From Pseudomonas massiliensis (GTDB lineage Bacteria; Pseudomonadota; Gammaproteobacteria; Pseudomonadales; Pseudomonadaceae), in NCBI RefSeq assembly GCF_000826105.1, contig NZ_CCYK01000006.1:186001-250000 (forward strand): a stretch of 64,000 nucleotides of DNA, given 5' to 3'. Position numbers and translations under genes: made by a program. Below, in pieces: positions 41,223 to 51,377 of the stretch. How positions within the stretch are numbered: the first letter of the stretch is position 1; each line of letters starts with the position of its first letter. The notes beneath the pieces were generated by a model that had not been told where the DNA came from, did not search any database, and worked only from the letters and a program-made list of their open reading frames with translations.

Positions 41223-41554
41223 CCCGACACACTGTGCCCAACGGCGCGACCCGCCGGGAAATGCGCAAGGCGTTGATTCGCCTGCGCATGGAGATGCATC
41301 GCCAGGAGATCCGCCAGGAAGCCCGCCAGTTCGTCAACCCGCTCTCGCGCTTTCGCAACATGGGGCAAGGGTTGAACAAAAGCCTGAAGGTCAGGCATGC
41401 CCCGCTCTGGGGCGTGGGTCTGGTAAGCTTGCTGGGCTTCCTCTCCGGCAAGGGTGCCCGCAAGGGTGGCCTGACCGCTGCGACACGTCTTACCAAACTG
41501 GTGGTCAGCCTGGTACCGCTGGTCAAGCTCCTGCAAGGCGCGTCCCGACGCTGA
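41219..41554 (+). CDS. YqjK-like hypothetical protein
   Basis: 111 residues, strongly basic ([27 protein letters not shown]), with one or two moderately hydrophobic segments near 62-79 and 91-105 that may be membrane-associated. It is the third gene of the yqjD-like operon, and its ATG overlaps the preceding stop. No function is assignable. It precedes dgt by about 110 bases. Confidence 0.82.
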   Translation: MTRHTVPNGATRREMRKALIRLRMEMHRQEIRQEARQFVNPLSRFRNMGQGLNKSLKVRHAPLWGVGLVSLLGFLSGKGARKGGLTAATRLTKLVVSLVPLVKLLQGASRR

Positions 41555-41666
41555 GACGCGGCTGGCGACAGAGCCAGGCCGGCCGGCTGGCCCTGCCGCC
41601 AGTCGGCAGCCTTCTTCGTGGCGGCCAATGGCGGAGTGGCATCTGGCTCGATCATGGAGACGCGCT

Positions 41667-42998
41667 TTGGATTGGGAAACTCTGCTTAACCGCGAACGCC
41701 TGGGCAAGCCGCTGCAAAGCTCCGAAGAGCTTGGCCGCACGCCCTTTCACAAGGATCATGACCGGATCATTTTTTCCGGCGCGTTTCGCCGACTCGGTCG
41801 CAAGACCCAGGTCCACCCCGTCAGCAGCAACGATCACATCCATACCCGCCTTACCCATTCCCTGGAAGTCAGCTGCGTGGGTCGCTCCCTTGGGATGAGG
41901 GTAGGTGAAACCCTGCGCGCGGAACTGCCCGATTGGTGCGACGCCGCGGACCTGGGCATGGTGGTGCAGTCGGCCTGCCTGGCCCATGACATCGGCAACC
42001 CACCCTTCGGGCATTCCGGAGAGGACGCCATCCGCTATTGGTTCCAGCAGGCCGCGGGCCGGGGCTGGCTCGACAGCATGAGCGATGCCGAGCGGCTGGA
42101 CTTCCTCAATTTCGAGGGCAACGCCCAGGGCCTGCGGGTACTGACGCAACTGGAATATCATCAGTTCGAAGGCGGCATGCGCCTGACCTACGCCACCCTG
42201 GGTACCTACCTCAAGTACCCCTGGACGGCCCGACATGCCGACTCCCTGGGTTACAAGAAACACAAGTTCGGCTGCTACCAGAGCGAGCTGCCACTGCTGG
42301 AACAGATTGCCCAGCGCCTAGGCCTGCCGTTGCTGGAAACCCAGCGCTGGGCACGTCATCCCCTGGTCTACCTCATGGAGGCGGCGGACGACATCTGCTA
42401 TGCCCTGATCGATCTGGAAGACGGCCTGGAGATGGAGCTGCTGGACTACGCCGAGGTCGAGGGCTTGCTGCTGGACCTGGTCGGGGACGACCTGCCCGAA
42501 ACCTACCGCCTGCTTGGGCCGGGCGCATCCAGGCGGCGCAAGCTGGCCATCTTGCGTGGTAAGGCCATCGAACACCTCACCAATGCCGCGGCGAGGGCTT
42601 TCGTCGAACAACAGCCCGCGCTGCTGGCGGGGGCCTTGGCCGATGACCTTGTGGAGCACATGGCCGGCCCGGCCAAGCGCTGCGTGCAAGGTGCCAAGGA
42701 TATCGCCCGGGAAAAGATCTTTCATGACAAGCGCAAGACCCTGCATGAAATAGGCGCCTACACCACGCTGGAAGTCTTGCTCAACGCCTTCTGTGGCGCT
42801 GCCCTGGAGCAGCACGGCGGGCGGCGGCTGTCCTTCAAGAACCGGCGCATCCTGGACCTGATGGGCAGTAACGCGCCTGACCCGTCGTGGCCCTTGCACA
42901 CGGCCTTCATGCGCATGATCGACTTCATCGCCGGCATGACCGACAGCTACGCCACCGAAATGGCCAGCGAAATGACTGGACGCGCCATTCCGCTCTGA
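41667..42998 (+). CDS. dgt: dGTP triphosphohydrolase-like HD protein
   Basis: HD-domain enzyme that hydrolyses dNTPs to nucleosides and triphosphate. The 443 residues equal the length of the pseudomonad homologue as I recall it. The metal site is formed by [21 protein letters not shown] and a downstream Asp. I chose TTG 41667 ([15 protein letters not shown]) because homologues start MDWQTLL and GGAG lies eight bases before it; an ATG 39 bases upstream adds 13 unlikely residues. Confidence 0.92.
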   Translation: MDWETLLNRERLGKPLQSSEELGRTPFHKDHDRIIFSGAFRRLGRKTQVHPVSSNDHIHTRLTHSLEVSCVGRSLGMRVGETLRAELPDWCDAADLGMVVQSACLAHDIGNPPFGHSGEDAIRYWFQQAAGRGWLDSMSDAERLDFLNFEGNAQGLRVLTQLEYHQFEGGMRLTYATLGTYLKYPWTARHADSLGYKKHKFGCYQSELPLLEQIAQRLGLPLLETQRWARHPLVYLMEAADDICYALIDLEDGLEMELLDYAEVEGLLLDLVGDDLPETYRLLGPGASRRRKLAILRGKAIEHLTNAAARAFVEQQPALLAGALADDLVEHMAGPAKRCVQGAKDIAREKIFHDKRKTLHEIGAYTTLEVLLNAFCGAALEQHGGRRLSFKNRRILDLMGSNAPDPSWPLHTAFMRMIDFIAGMTDSYATEMASEMTGRAIPL

Positions 42999-43103
42999 GC
43001 GATCCGGGTAAAGCTCTGATATTGGCGCGGTTGGCCATCGCGCCCGCCCTCACGCCCCTCAACTGAGCTAAGGTCGCGCTCCGATCGCAGTAAGGAAACA
43101 GGC

Positions 43104-43727
43104 ATGGGCTCGGTTTTTATCATTGAAGATCATCCAGTGATTCGTCTGGCGATACGAATGTTGCTGGAGAACGAGGGATACGAGGTCATTGGCGAAACCG
43201 ACAATGGCGTGGACGGGATGCGCCTGTTGCGCGAGTACGATCCGCACCTGGTGGTGCTCGATATCAGCCTGCCTCGTCTCGATGGCCTGGAGATCCTGGC
43301 CCGGCTGCACGCCATGGGCATGCCCTATCGGGTCCTGGTGTTCACCGCTCAATCCGCCCAGTTGTTCGCGATGCGCTGCATGCAGCTAGGCGCCGCGGGC
43401 TATGTGTGCAAGCGCGAGGAGCTCACCGAGCTGATCAGCGCGGTACGCGCCGTATTCGCCGGCTATAACTATTTCCCCAGCCAGGCCCTGGCCAACCCTG
43501 AGGATCCTGAACGCAGCGCGGAGCTGCGCCGCTTCGGGCAGGTCAATGACCGCGAGCTGATGGTCCTGCAGCAATTCGCCCAAGGGCGCACCAACCGGGA
43601 AATCGCCGAAGGCATGTTCCTTAGCAACAAAACGGTCAGCACCTACAAGAAACGCTTGATGCAGAAGCTCCAAGCGCGGTCACTGGTCGAACTCCTGGAA
43701 ATCGCCAAGCGCAATGCCCTGGTCTGA
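43104..43727 (+). CDS. RocA/BvgA-like response regulator without an adjacent sensor
   Basis: 207 residues: receiver domain with Asp53 (LVVLDISLPRLDG), Glu8-Asp9 and Lys (YVCKREE), then a LuxR-type DNA-binding domain (LMVLQQFAQGRTNREIAEGMFLSNKTVSTYKKRLMQKL). In P. aeruginosa the gene at this point between dgt and yggL is rocA2, beside the hybrid sensor rocS2; here no sensor gene is present. TAAGGAAACAGGC precedes the ATG. Targets are not visible. Confidence 0.9.
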   Translation: MGSVFIIEDHPVIRLAIRMLLENEGYEVIGETDNGVDGMRLLREYDPHLVVLDISLPRLDGLEILARLHAMGMPYRVLVFTAQSAQLFAMRCMQLGAAGYVCKREELTELISAVRAVFAGYNYFPSQALANPEDPERSAELRRFGQVNDRELMVLQQFAQGRTNREIAEGMFLSNKTVSTYKKRLMQKLQARSLVELLEIAKRNALV

Positions 43728-43826
43728 TGACGGCTCGGGTTTCGCCGAACAAGCTCTGCAGCCGAGCAAGCGCTGTCATGGTTAAGCTGCTAGACTGCGG
43801 CCCGCAATCACCAAGAGGATTTTTTC

Positions 43827-44171
43827 ATGGCTACCAACCGCTCCCGCCGTCTGCGCAAGAAACTCTGTGTGGACGAATTCCAGGAACTGGGCTTCGAGCT
43901 CAACCTGGAATTCAAGGAAGACCTGTCGGAGGAAGCCATAGACGCGTTCCTCGACGCGTTTCTTACCCAGGCCATGGATGCCAATGGCCTGGACTACGTA
44001 GGCGGCGATGACTTCGGCCTGGTTTGCTCGGCCAAGCGGGGCTCCGTCAGCGAAGAGCAGCGTGCCACCGTCGAAGCCTGGCTCAAGGGGCGCAGTGAAT
44101 TGACCAAGGTCGAAGTCAGCCCACTGGTCGACGCCTGGTATCCCGAGAAGCCAATCAACAGCCCTAGCTGA
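43827..44171 (+). CDS. yggL: YggL-family 50S ribosome-binding protein (DUF469)
   Basis: 114 residues starting MATNRSRRLRKKLCVDEFQELGFELNL, the typical YggL opening with a basic N-terminus. It has the conserved acidic centre DAFLDAFLTQAMDANGLDYVGGDD and a C-terminal LTKVEVSPLVDAWY. E. coli YggL associates with the large ribosomal subunit. It is an isolated gene with its own terminator at 44211-44237. Confidence 0.9.
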   Translation: MATNRSRRLRKKLCVDEFQELGFELNLEFKEDLSEEAIDAFLDAFLTQAMDANGLDYVGGDDFGLVCSAKRGSVSEEQRATVEAWLKGRSELTKVEVSPLVDAWYPEKPINSPS

Positions 44172-44210
44172 AGCGGTCTCGGCCAGGCCGTCGCCTGGCT
44201 CGCTCGCTGG

Positions 44211-44237
44211 AAAGGCCACCCCTGAGGTGGCTTTTTC
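44211..44237 (+). terminator. Rho-independent terminator of yggL
   Basis: The stem GCCACC (44215-44220)/GGTGGC (44226-44231), extendable by A-T pairs, is followed by TTTTTC and lies 40 bases past the stop codon. Confidence 0.85.
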
Positions 44238-44437
44238 TTGCCTGGCATCTGCCGCGCGGACAATACCGCAGCGGCCGCGCCTGGCGCTGAACAGGCATGT
44301 GGCCAATCAGGCAAATGTCCTCCTTCCTGAAGCTGACGCCCACAGCGCAGGTGGGCTTGTGCATAATGGCCGCTTTCAGGGGGAGCCTTCATCTCTTCTC
44401 GCTCCCGTGTCTTCGCGCGCCAAAGAGCTTCGTCTCC

Positions 44438-45889
44438 ATGATCAAACCACTACGTTCGCTGTTTATCACTGGCCTGCTAATGGCCGCCGCTACCTCCCTT
44501 CATGCCGCGCCAGGCGACCTTACTCCCAAGGTGACCCAGGCGCTCAAGGCCAGCAAGCTTACCGACAACGCGCTTTCCCTCGCCCTGATACCCCTCAACG
44601 GCCAGGGTTCCAGCACCTTGTTCAATGCGGATGTGTCGGTCAATCCTGCCTCCACCATGAAGCTGGTCACCACCTTCGCCGCCCTGGAACTGCTCGGCCC
44701 CACCTTCCAGTGGAAAACCGAGTTCTATACGGACGGCACCTTGAGCGGCGGCGTACTGCATGGAAACCTCTATGTAAAAGGCGGAGGCGACCCCAAGCTG
44801 AACATGGAAAAGCTCTGGCTGCTGATGCGGGACCTGCGCGCCAACGGCGTACAACAGGTTACTGGCGACCTGATCCTGGACCGCAGTTTCTTCAAACAAC
44901 CGCAGTTGCCGGCATTCAATGACGACGGCAATGACGAGAACGCGCCTTTCCTGGTGCGCCCGGACGCCTTGATGATCAACCTCAAGGCGCTGCGTTTCGT
45001 CGCGCGCAACGATGGTGGCAAGGTCACGGTCGCCGCGGAACCGCCGATCCGCACCATCCGGTTGGACAATCAGGTAAAGGCGGCTTCGGGTAGCAAATGC
45101 GTAGGCGACGTGCGTTATAACGCGGTGCCCCAGCCAGACGGCATCAATGTCATTGTCAGCGGTCAACTCGCAGACGGATGCAACTCCCAGACATACCTTT
45201 CACTGCTTGACCACTTCGCTTACTCGGCCGGGGCAATCCGGGCGATCTGGGGCGAATTGGGCGGCACCATCAATGGTGTGGACCGTGACGGCAGTGTGCC
45301 TCGCAATGCGCGCCTGCTGGCCCGGGCGTTTTCGCCTGACTTGGTCGAGGTCATCCGCGACATCAACAAATACAGCAACAACACCATGGCCCAGCAGTTG
45401 TTCCTGACCATAGGCGCCTTGAACCGTACCGCTGCGGATGAAGACGACGCCAAGGCGGCCCAGCGGGTGATCCGGCAATGGCTGGCGAAGAAAGGCATGG
45501 TAGCGCCCCATCTGGTGATGGAAAACGGCAGCGGCCTGTCCCGGGCCGAACGGGTAAGCGCCCGGGAAATGGCGGCTCTGCTGCAAGCCGCCTGGCGCAG
45601 CCCCTACGCTGCGGAATTCATGAGCTCCATGCCCCTGGTGGGCATGGACGGCACCATGCGCAAGCGCCTGAAGCGCACCGCCATGACCGGCGAAGGGCAC
45701 ATCAAGACCGGGACCCTGAACACCGTCAGGGCGATCGCCGGGTTCAGCCGGGATGTGAACGGCAATACCTGGGCCGTGGTCGCCATCCTGAACGATCCCA
45801 AGCCCTGGGGCGCCCGCTCGGTGCTGGACCAGGTGCTGCTGGACCTCTACAACCAGCCCCGCATCGCCAACACCGCCGCCCTGCCCTGA
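44438..45889 (+). CDS. dacB: D-alanyl-D-alanine carboxypeptidase/endopeptidase DacB (PBP4)
   Basis: Periplasmic class C penicillin-binding protein that trims or cleaves peptidoglycan cross-links; in pseudomonads loss of DacB induces AmpC through altered recycling. The 483-residue protein has a signal peptide (cleavage near LHA-APG), SxxK at Ser72-Lys75 (PASTMKL), SxN in KYSNNTMAQQ and KTG in HIKTGTLN. An upstream in-frame extension lacks a signal sequence and is rejected. Confidence 0.94.
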   Translation: MIKPLRSLFITGLLMAAATSLHAAPGDLTPKVTQALKASKLTDNALSLALIPLNGQGSSTLFNADVSVNPASTMKLVTTFAALELLGPTFQWKTEFYTDGTLSGGVLHGNLYVKGGGDPKLNMEKLWLLMRDLRANGVQQVTGDLILDRSFFKQPQLPAFNDDGNDENAPFLVRPDALMINLKALRFVARNDGGKVTVAAEPPIRTIRLDNQVKAASGSKCVGDVRYNAVPQPDGINVIVSGQLADGCNSQTYLSLLDHFAYSAGAIRAIWGELGGTINGVDRDGSVPRNARLLARAFSPDLVEVIRDINKYSNNTMAQQLFLTIGALNRTAADEDDAKAAQRVIRQWLAKKGMVAPHLVMENGSGLSRAERVSAREMAALLQAAWRSPYAAEFMSSMPLVGMDGTMRKRLKRTAMTGEGHIKTGTLNTVRAIAGFSRDVNGNTWAVVAILNDPKPWGARSVLDQVLLDLYNQPRIANTAALP

Positions 45890-45919
45890 CCCGGGCAGCT
45901 GTGCTGGCCTCGACGCCCT

Positions 45920-48127
45920 TTAGCGGGCCTGAATGCGCCAGGCCTGGTGGATCTTCTCATTACGCGCGAAGTCCGGGTCCAGGGTCTGGCGAGTGATGTC
46001 CTCGACGGCATAGCGGGCCGCGACAGTTTCATCTAGGCGGAAGCGACGGAAGTTGTTGGAGAAGTACAGGGTCCCGCCCTCGGCCAGGCGGGCCATGGCC
46101 AGGTCCAGCAAGCGTACGTGGTCGCGCTGGACGTCGAACACCCCTTCCATGCGTTTTGAGTTGGAGAAGGTCGGCGGGTCTATGAAGATGAGTTCGTATT
46201 CGCCCCGGTCCTGCTCCAGCCAGGCCATGACATCGCTGTGCATCAGCTGGTGCCGCTCGGAGAAACCGTTGAGCGCCAGGTTGCGCCGGGCCCAGTCCAG
46301 GTAGGTGCGCGAAAGGTCCACGCTGGTGGTCGCGCGGGCCCCACCCTTGGCGGCATGTACCGTGGCAGTGGCGGTGTAGCAGAACAGGTTGAGGAACCGC
46401 TTGCCCTCTGCCTCACGCTGCAAGCGGGCGCGCATGGGGCGATGATCGAGGAACAGCCCGGTGTCCAGGTAATCGGTAAGGTTGACCAGGAGGCGCACCC
46501 CGGCCTCGTTGACCTCCATGAAGCCGCCCTCGGCCCCCTGCCGCTCATACTGCCGCGTACCGGTCTGGCGCTCGCGGCGCTTGAGCACCACCTTGCGCGG
46601 GTCTGCCTGCAGCGCAACCGGAATAGCCGCCAGGGCGTCGAACAGCCGAGCCTGGGCCTTCTGCGGATCCACCGACTTGGGCGCGGCGTACTCCTGCACG
46701 TGAACCCAGTCCTGGTACAGGTCAACGGCGAAAGCATATTCCGGCATGTCCGCGTCATAGACCCGGTAGCAGGATACACCGTCACGACGAGCCCATTTAC
46801 CCAGCTGGCGCAGATTCTTCTGTAGCCGATTGGCGAACATCTGCCCGCCTTCGCTCAACCGGGCCGCCTCGGCCAGGGCCTGCGGCGCGGCAGGTAGCTC
46901 AGGGGTGGCCTGGGAAACGGTAGCAGCCGTCGTCGGACGACGCTCGCCCACTACGAATTGCTGTGGTTGCACATCCAGCAGTAACAGCTTGCACGGTAAG
47001 GCGCCGTTCCAGAATGCATACTGTTTGTGACTGCGGATGCCCATGCGCTTGCCCAGGTCCGGCGCGGCGGTAAAGATCGCCGCCTGCCAATTCAGGCAGG
47101 CCTGGCGCAAGCGCTCCCCCAGGTTCTGGTAGAGATAGACCAGGCTGGCCTCGTCGCCCAGCCGTTCGCCATAGGGCGGGTTGCACACCACCAGCCCCTT
47201 CTGGTTCTGGTCCGGGCGTGGCTCGAAGGTAGCCAGTTCACCCTGATAGATCTTCACCCAGTCGCTCAGGCCCGCCCGCTCGATGTTATTGCGCGCCGGC
47301 TGGATAAGCCGAGGATCGGCCTCGTAGCCGCGAATCCAGGCCGGCTTGCGCGCCAACCCAACGCGGGCACGCTCGCTGGCCTCATCATGCAGCTTGCGCC
47401 ACAGGGCCGGCACATGACCCAGCCAGGCGCTGAAACCCCAGCGCTCCCGACGCAGATTGGGAGCCAGGTCCGCCGCCATCATGGCCGCTTCCACCAGGAA
47501 GGTACCGACTCCGCACATGGGGTCCGCCAGGGCACCGCCCTCGGCGGCGATCCGCGGCCAGCCGGCACGCAGCAGGATCGCCGCCGCCAGGTTCTCCTTC
47601 AAAGGCGCGGCGCCTTGCTGCAGGCGGTAGCCACGCTGGTGCAGGCTGTGCCCGGACAGGTCCAGCGAAAGAATGGCCTCGCCTCGCTCCAGGCGCAGAT
47701 GGATGCGTAGGTCCGGGTTAAGCTTATCGATGCCGGGACGCTGCCCATCAGGCGTGCGCAGGCTATCGACGATGGCATCCTTGACCTTGAGGGCGCCGAA
47801 GTGGGTATTGTCGATGCCCGAACCATGACCACTGAACTCCACCGCCAGGGTGCCGGTGGGCTCGAGATGTTCCGCCCAATCCAGATCACGCACGCCTAGA
47901 TACAGGTCATCGGCATTGGCCATGGTAAACCGCTTGAGCACCAGCAACACCCGGTTGGCCAAGCGAGACCACAAGCACAAGCGGTAAGCCGTCTCAAGGG
48001 TGGCCTGGCCGCGGACCGCGGCGGTTTGCTCACGGACCTCCAACAGGCCCAGCCCGCGCGCTTCCTCGGCCAGCAGGCCTTCCAGGCCCTTGGGGCAGGT
48101 CAGGTACAGATCGAACACATCAGACAT
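45920..48127 (-). CDS. rlmL: 23S rRNA methyltransferase RlmKL (bifunctional)
   Basis: 735 residues from MSDVFDLYLTCPKGLEG (a second ATG precedes at 48130). The N-terminal THUMP plus RlmL methyltransferase (m2G2445, with NPPYGERLGDE) is fused to the RlmK-type methyltransferase (m7G2069) containing LNLFCYTATATVHAA and FIDPPTFSNSKRM. The fusion is the normal enterobacterial and pseudomonad form. It is convergent with dacB. Confidence 0.95.
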   Translation of the reverse strand: MSDVFDLYLTCPKGLEGLLAEEARGLGLLEVREQTAAVRGQATLETAYRLCLWSRLANRVLLVLKRFTMANADDLYLGVRDLDWAEHLEPTGTLAVEFSGHGSGIDNTHFGALKVKDAIVDSLRTPDGQRPGIDKLNPDLRIHLRLERGEAILSLDLSGHSLHQRGYRLQQGAAPLKENLAAAILLRAGWPRIAAEGGALADPMCGVGTFLVEAAMMAADLAPNLRRERWGFSAWLGHVPALWRKLHDEASERARVGLARKPAWIRGYEADPRLIQPARNNIERAGLSDWVKIYQGELATFEPRPDQNQKGLVVCNPPYGERLGDEASLVYLYQNLGERLRQACLNWQAAIFTAAPDLGKRMGIRSHKQYAFWNGALPCKLLLLDVQPQQFVVGERRPTTAATVSQATPELPAAPQALAEAARLSEGGQMFANRLQKNLRQLGKWARRDGVSCYRVYDADMPEYAFAVDLYQDWVHVQEYAAPKSVDPQKAQARLFDALAAIPVALQADPRKVVLKRRERQTGTRQYERQGAEGGFMEVNEAGVRLLVNLTDYLDTGLFLDHRPMRARLQREAEGKRFLNLFCYTATATVHAAKGGARATTSVDLSRTYLDWARRNLALNGFSERHQLMHSDVMAWLEQDRGEYELIFIDPPTFSNSKRMEGVFDVQRDHVRLLDLAMARLAEGGTLYFSNNFRRFRLDETVAARYAVEDITRQTLDPDFARNEKIHQAWRIQAR

Positions 48128-48642
48128 CATTCACGCCTTTGCATGTACCCGGGGAACGCATCCACCGGGTCGGTTGATCGAGCGCTGTTTCCGCCAGCGC
48201 CACTGATTGGCACCACCTGTGCCGGCCACTGGAGTGCCCCTTGCGTAAAAAGGTTAAGACACCCGGGCAGCGTTGAAGAGCGGTTGGCATGCCGCTGACA
48301 CGACCTCTCGTCGCGCGTCGATGACAATGCGATACCGATATTTCCGAAGCGGCCCATGCCCCGTTGAAATCTGCTGAATCCCGTTATTTCAGGGGCTTGA
48401 GCCTGTTTTTTCCATACGCCGGTAGTAAAGGCTTATGGCTCGAAGCACTAAACATGAACATCTTATTACAAATCGTTCATTCCATCGGACGCGCAGGTTG
48501 TTTAGAACTAACCCCGTGAAGCGTATCGCAACGGTACGGTTCCTGGCCCGCCACGCCGGCAGCGGGTCTTATCACCGGCAGCTTTCTGCCCGGCCCAGCA
48601 GTGGCCGACGGGACATCAGTCAACAAACGAGGGCTACACCCT
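48128..48642. other. Long intergenic region between rlmKL and rmf
   Basis: 515 bases with no supported gene. It contains the divergent promoters of rlmKL and rmf. The middle (about 48360-48530) is AT-richer and has runs such as GTTTTTTCC and TTATTACAAATC, but no hairpin plus T-run that I can defend. rmf is controlled by stringent and stationary-phase signals in E. coli, so regulatory sites are expected here. Confidence 0.5.
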
Positions 48643-48858
48643 ATGAGAAGACTCAAGCGTGATCCGTTGGAACGAGCATTTCTTCGCGGCTATCAAAACG
48701 GCCTCAGCGGCAAATCCCGGGAGCTTTGCCCCTTCACTCTGCCCTCGGTGCGCCAAGCCTGGATCAATGGCTGGCGAGAGGGGCGCGGCGACAACTGGGA
48801 TGGCATGACCGGCGCGGCCGGGCTTCATAGGCTCAACGAACTTCACGCGGTCGGCTAG
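48643..48858 (+). CDS. rmf: Ribosome modulation factor
   Basis: 71 residues of the Rmf family: MRRLKRDPLERAFLRGYQNGLSGKSRELCPF then WINGWREGRGD. Rmf dimerises 70S ribosomes into inactive 100S particles in stationary phase. The ATG was chosen over an upstream in-frame ATG because it begins the conserved Rmf sequence and has GAGGG about eight bases before it. A strong hairpin follows the stop at 48902-48928. Confidence 0.95.
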   Translation: MRRLKRDPLERAFLRGYQNGLSGKSRELCPFTLPSVRQAWINGWREGRGDNWDGMTGAAGLHRLNELHAVG

Positions 48859-48901
48859 ACCCGAATCTTCAAACCTTTCCAATGCCGCCATCCCCGGCGG
48901 C

Positions 48902-48928
48902 GGCCCGGGCCACTTCGGTGGCCGGGCC
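48902..48928 (+). terminator. Hairpin with UUCG tetraloop between rmf and pyrD
   Basis: A stem GGCCC(G)GGCCAC/GTGGCCGGGCC with loop TTCG and one bulged G is very stable. No T-run follows, so termination efficiency is uncertain. It lies between convergent rmf and pyrD and may serve both. Confidence 0.5.
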
Positions 48929-48937
48929 AGCGAGGCG

Positions 48938-49990
48938 CTAATCTGTCGTGGCCGAACCGGCGGAACGCTGAAGCTCCAGCGCTGCGATCGCATCCACTGC
49001 CTCACGAATCAGCGCCGGCCCCCGATAGATGAATCCGGAGTAGACCTGCACCAAGCTGGCCCCTGCCTCGATTTTCTCGGCGGCATGCCGCCCCTCGGTG
49101 ATCCCCCCCGCCGCGATGATCGGTATTGCCCCTTTCAGCTCGCCGGCCAGCACTCGTACCACCTGGGTGCTTTTTTCCCGCACGGGGGCGCCGGACAGGC
49201 CGCCGGCTTCATCGCCATGAGGCAGGCCTTGAACGCCCTCGCGGGAAAGCGTGGTGTTGGTGGCGATCACCGCGTCCATGCCCGTGGCCAAAAGGGCCGC
49301 GGCTACCTCAGCGGTTTCCTCGTCGGTCATGTCGGGCGCGATCTTTATGGCCAACGGCACTCGCCGGCCGCTGGCAAGTGCCAGTGCCTCGCGACGCGTC
49401 GCCAGGGCGTCCAGCAAGGTCTTGAGCTGGTCCCCGAACTGGAGGCTGCGCAGGCCCGGGGTGTTGGGCGAGCTTACATTGACGGTCACATAGCTGGCAT
49501 GGGCATGTACCTTCTCCAGGCACAACAGGTAGTCATCCTGGGCCCGCTCCACTGGCGTATCGAAGTTCTTGCCGATATTGATACCCAGCACGCCACGATA
49601 ACGAGCGGCTTTCACGCGCTGCACCAGATGGTCCACGCCCAGGTTGTTGAAGCCCATGCGATTGATGATCGCCGTGGCCTCGGGCAGGCGGAACAGCCGC
49701 GGCCGTGGGTTGCCGGGTTGCGCGCGGGGAGTGACCGTGCCGATTTCGACGAAACCGAAACCCAGCTGAGCGAACCCATCGATGGCCGCGCCGTTCTTGT
49801 CCAGCCCCGCGGCCAGGCCTACCGGGTTGTCGAACGTCAGGCCCATCACGCTTACCGGCAGGCGCGCCGCGGGTTTGGCCAGAAGGCGATTCAGGCCCAG
49901 CCGTCCACCGGCACCGATGAGGTCCAGGGACAGGTCGTGGGAAGTTTCCGCGGACAATTTGAAGAGGAACTGGCGGGCCAGGTCGTACAT
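48938..49990 (-). CDS. pyrD: Dihydroorotate dehydrogenase (quinone), class 2
   Basis: Membrane-associated FMN enzyme of pyrimidine synthesis, passing electrons to quinone. The 350-residue protein starts [12 protein letters not shown], the N-terminal amphipathic quinone-tunnel segment. It has [10 protein letters not shown] (FMN region), [14 protein letters not shown] with catalytic Ser, and AAGGITEG near the phosphate site. The earlier in-frame start at 50200 would overlap nasS upstream sequence and is rejected. Confidence 0.95.
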   Translation of the reverse strand: MYDLARQFLFKLSAETSHDLSLDLIGAGGRLGLNRLLAKPAARLPVSVMGLTFDNPVGLAAGLDKNGAAIDGFAQLGFGFVEIGTVTPRAQPGNPRPRLFRLPEATAIINRMGFNNLGVDHLVQRVKAARYRGVLGINIGKNFDTPVERAQDDYLLCLEKVHAHASYVTVNVSSPNTPGLRSLQFGDQLKTLLDALATRREALALASGRRVPLAIKIAPDMTDEETAEVAAALLATGMDAVIATNTTLSREGVQGLPHGDEAGGLSGAPVREKSTQVVRVLAGELKGAIPIIAAGGITEGRHAAEKIEAGASLVQVYSGFIYRGPALIREAVDAIAALELQRSAGSATTD

Positions 49991-50189
49991 GGTCGGCTTG
50001 CTCGGCATGGGTCGAAAACAGCGGGCAGTATATAGGCCCTGCCTGGGTTTGTCGGCACTGGCATAACGATTGCTGACCATTGCCTTAACCAGGCGCGACC
50101 ACCGCGCCGAGACTGCACAACCGTCGACAGTGACGTCGTCGCCTCCCTTTACGGTGCGAACACTTCTGCGACTCTGACAAGGCGTGATC

Positions 50190-51374
50190 ATGACCCACAC
50201 CTCACTGGACCCCCGTACCGCCTGGGTAGCGGGAAGCGATGGGCCGGAAAAAACCTGCGTTGAACTGGGCTACATGGCGCTGACCGATTGCGCCTCGGTG
50301 GTGGTCGCCGCCACCCAGGGCTTCGCCCAGCCCTATGGCTTGCGCATCAACCTCCATCGGCAGCACTCCTGGGCAGGGCTGCAGGCCAAGCTGGCCAGTG
50401 GAGAACTGGATGCGGCCCATGCCCTCTATGGCCTAGTCTATGCCGTGCAGCTGGGCCTGAGCGCCGCGCCGCGCCAGGACATGGCTGTTCTCATGGGGCT
50501 CAACCGCAACGGGCAGAGCCTGAACCTTTCCAGTGCGCTCGCCGCCGAGGGCATCGACTCGCCACAGCGCCTGGCCGCCTGGGTCAAGGCCGGCGGCAGA
50601 CGGCTCACCCTGGCCCAGACCTTTCCAACCGGCACCCATGCCATGTGGCTCAACTACTGGCTGGCAAGCCTGGGGATCGACCCCTTGACCCAGGTCCAGA
50701 GCGTTGTCGTTCCGCCGCCTGCCATGCTTGACCATCTGCGTGCTGGCCGCATCGATGGTTTCTGTGTGGGCGAGCCCTGGGCCGACAGCGCGGTGACCGA
50801 AGGCCTGGCGGTAACCTTGAGTACCAGCCAAGCCATCTGGCCGGACCATCCGGAGAAGGTGCTGGCCTGTACCCGCGCTTTCGTCGAGGCTTATCCCAAC
50901 ACCGCCAGGGCGTTGACCATGGCGATCATCGAAGCTAGCCGTTTTGTAGAGCAGGACCTGGACGCCACGGCGCACCTGCTCAGTGCTCATCAGTACCTGA
51001 ACGCCCCGGTAGAGCGCATTTCCCACCGTCTGCATGGCCGCTATGAAGACGGTCTCGGACACGCCTGGCTGGATCCGCACCCGCTGCGTTTCTTCGATGA
51101 AGGTCGCGTCAACCTCCCCTATCTGTCCGACGGTATCTGGTTCATGACCCAATTCCGCCGCTGGGGCCTGCTGCGCGAGGCGCCGGATTACCTTGCTGTC
51201 GCCACCCAGGTGCAGCAACTCGACCGCTATCGGGAAGCCGCACAGGCGCTGGGCATCGTCTGCGATCCGGCCGACCATCGCAGCAGTCAGTTGGCCGATG
51301 GCACTTGCTGGAATGGCCAGGACCCCGAGAGCTATGCCTTGGGCTTCCCCATCGGCTGCCCTGGGAGCGCCTGA
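50190..51374 (+). CDS. nasS: Nitrate/nitrite sensor protein NasS
   Basis: 394-residue CmpA/NrtA-type periplasmic-binding-fold protein without a signal peptide, hence cytosolic: [20 protein letters not shown] near the N-terminus and [17 protein letters not shown] in the centre. NasS binds nitrate/nitrite and sequesters the antiterminator NasT when the ligand is absent. ATG 50190 has AAGG seven bases upstream; GTG 50184 is less likely. It is in operon with nasT, three bases downstream. Confidence 0.93.
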   Translation: MTHTSLDPRTAWVAGSDGPEKTCVELGYMALTDCASVVVAATQGFAQPYGLRINLHRQHSWAGLQAKLASGELDAAHALYGLVYAVQLGLSAAPRQDMAVLMGLNRNGQSLNLSSALAAEGIDSPQRLAAWVKAGGRRLTLAQTFPTGTHAMWLNYWLASLGIDPLTQVQSVVVPPPAMLDHLRAGRIDGFCVGEPWADSAVTEGLAVTLSTSQAIWPDHPEKVLACTRAFVEAYPNTARALTMAIIEASRFVEQDLDATAHLLSAHQYLNAPVERISHRLHGRYEDGLGHAWLDPHPLRFFDEGRVNLPYLSDGIWFMTQFRRWGLLREAPDYLAVATQVQQLDRYREAAQALGIVCDPADHRSSQLADGTCWNGQDPESYALGFPIGCPGSA

Positions 51375-51377
51375 ATC

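Noticed and set aside
44297..44437. N-terminal extension of dacB
   Set aside because: The added 47 residues have no signal peptide and no similarity; the ATG at 44438 begins a normal signal sequence.
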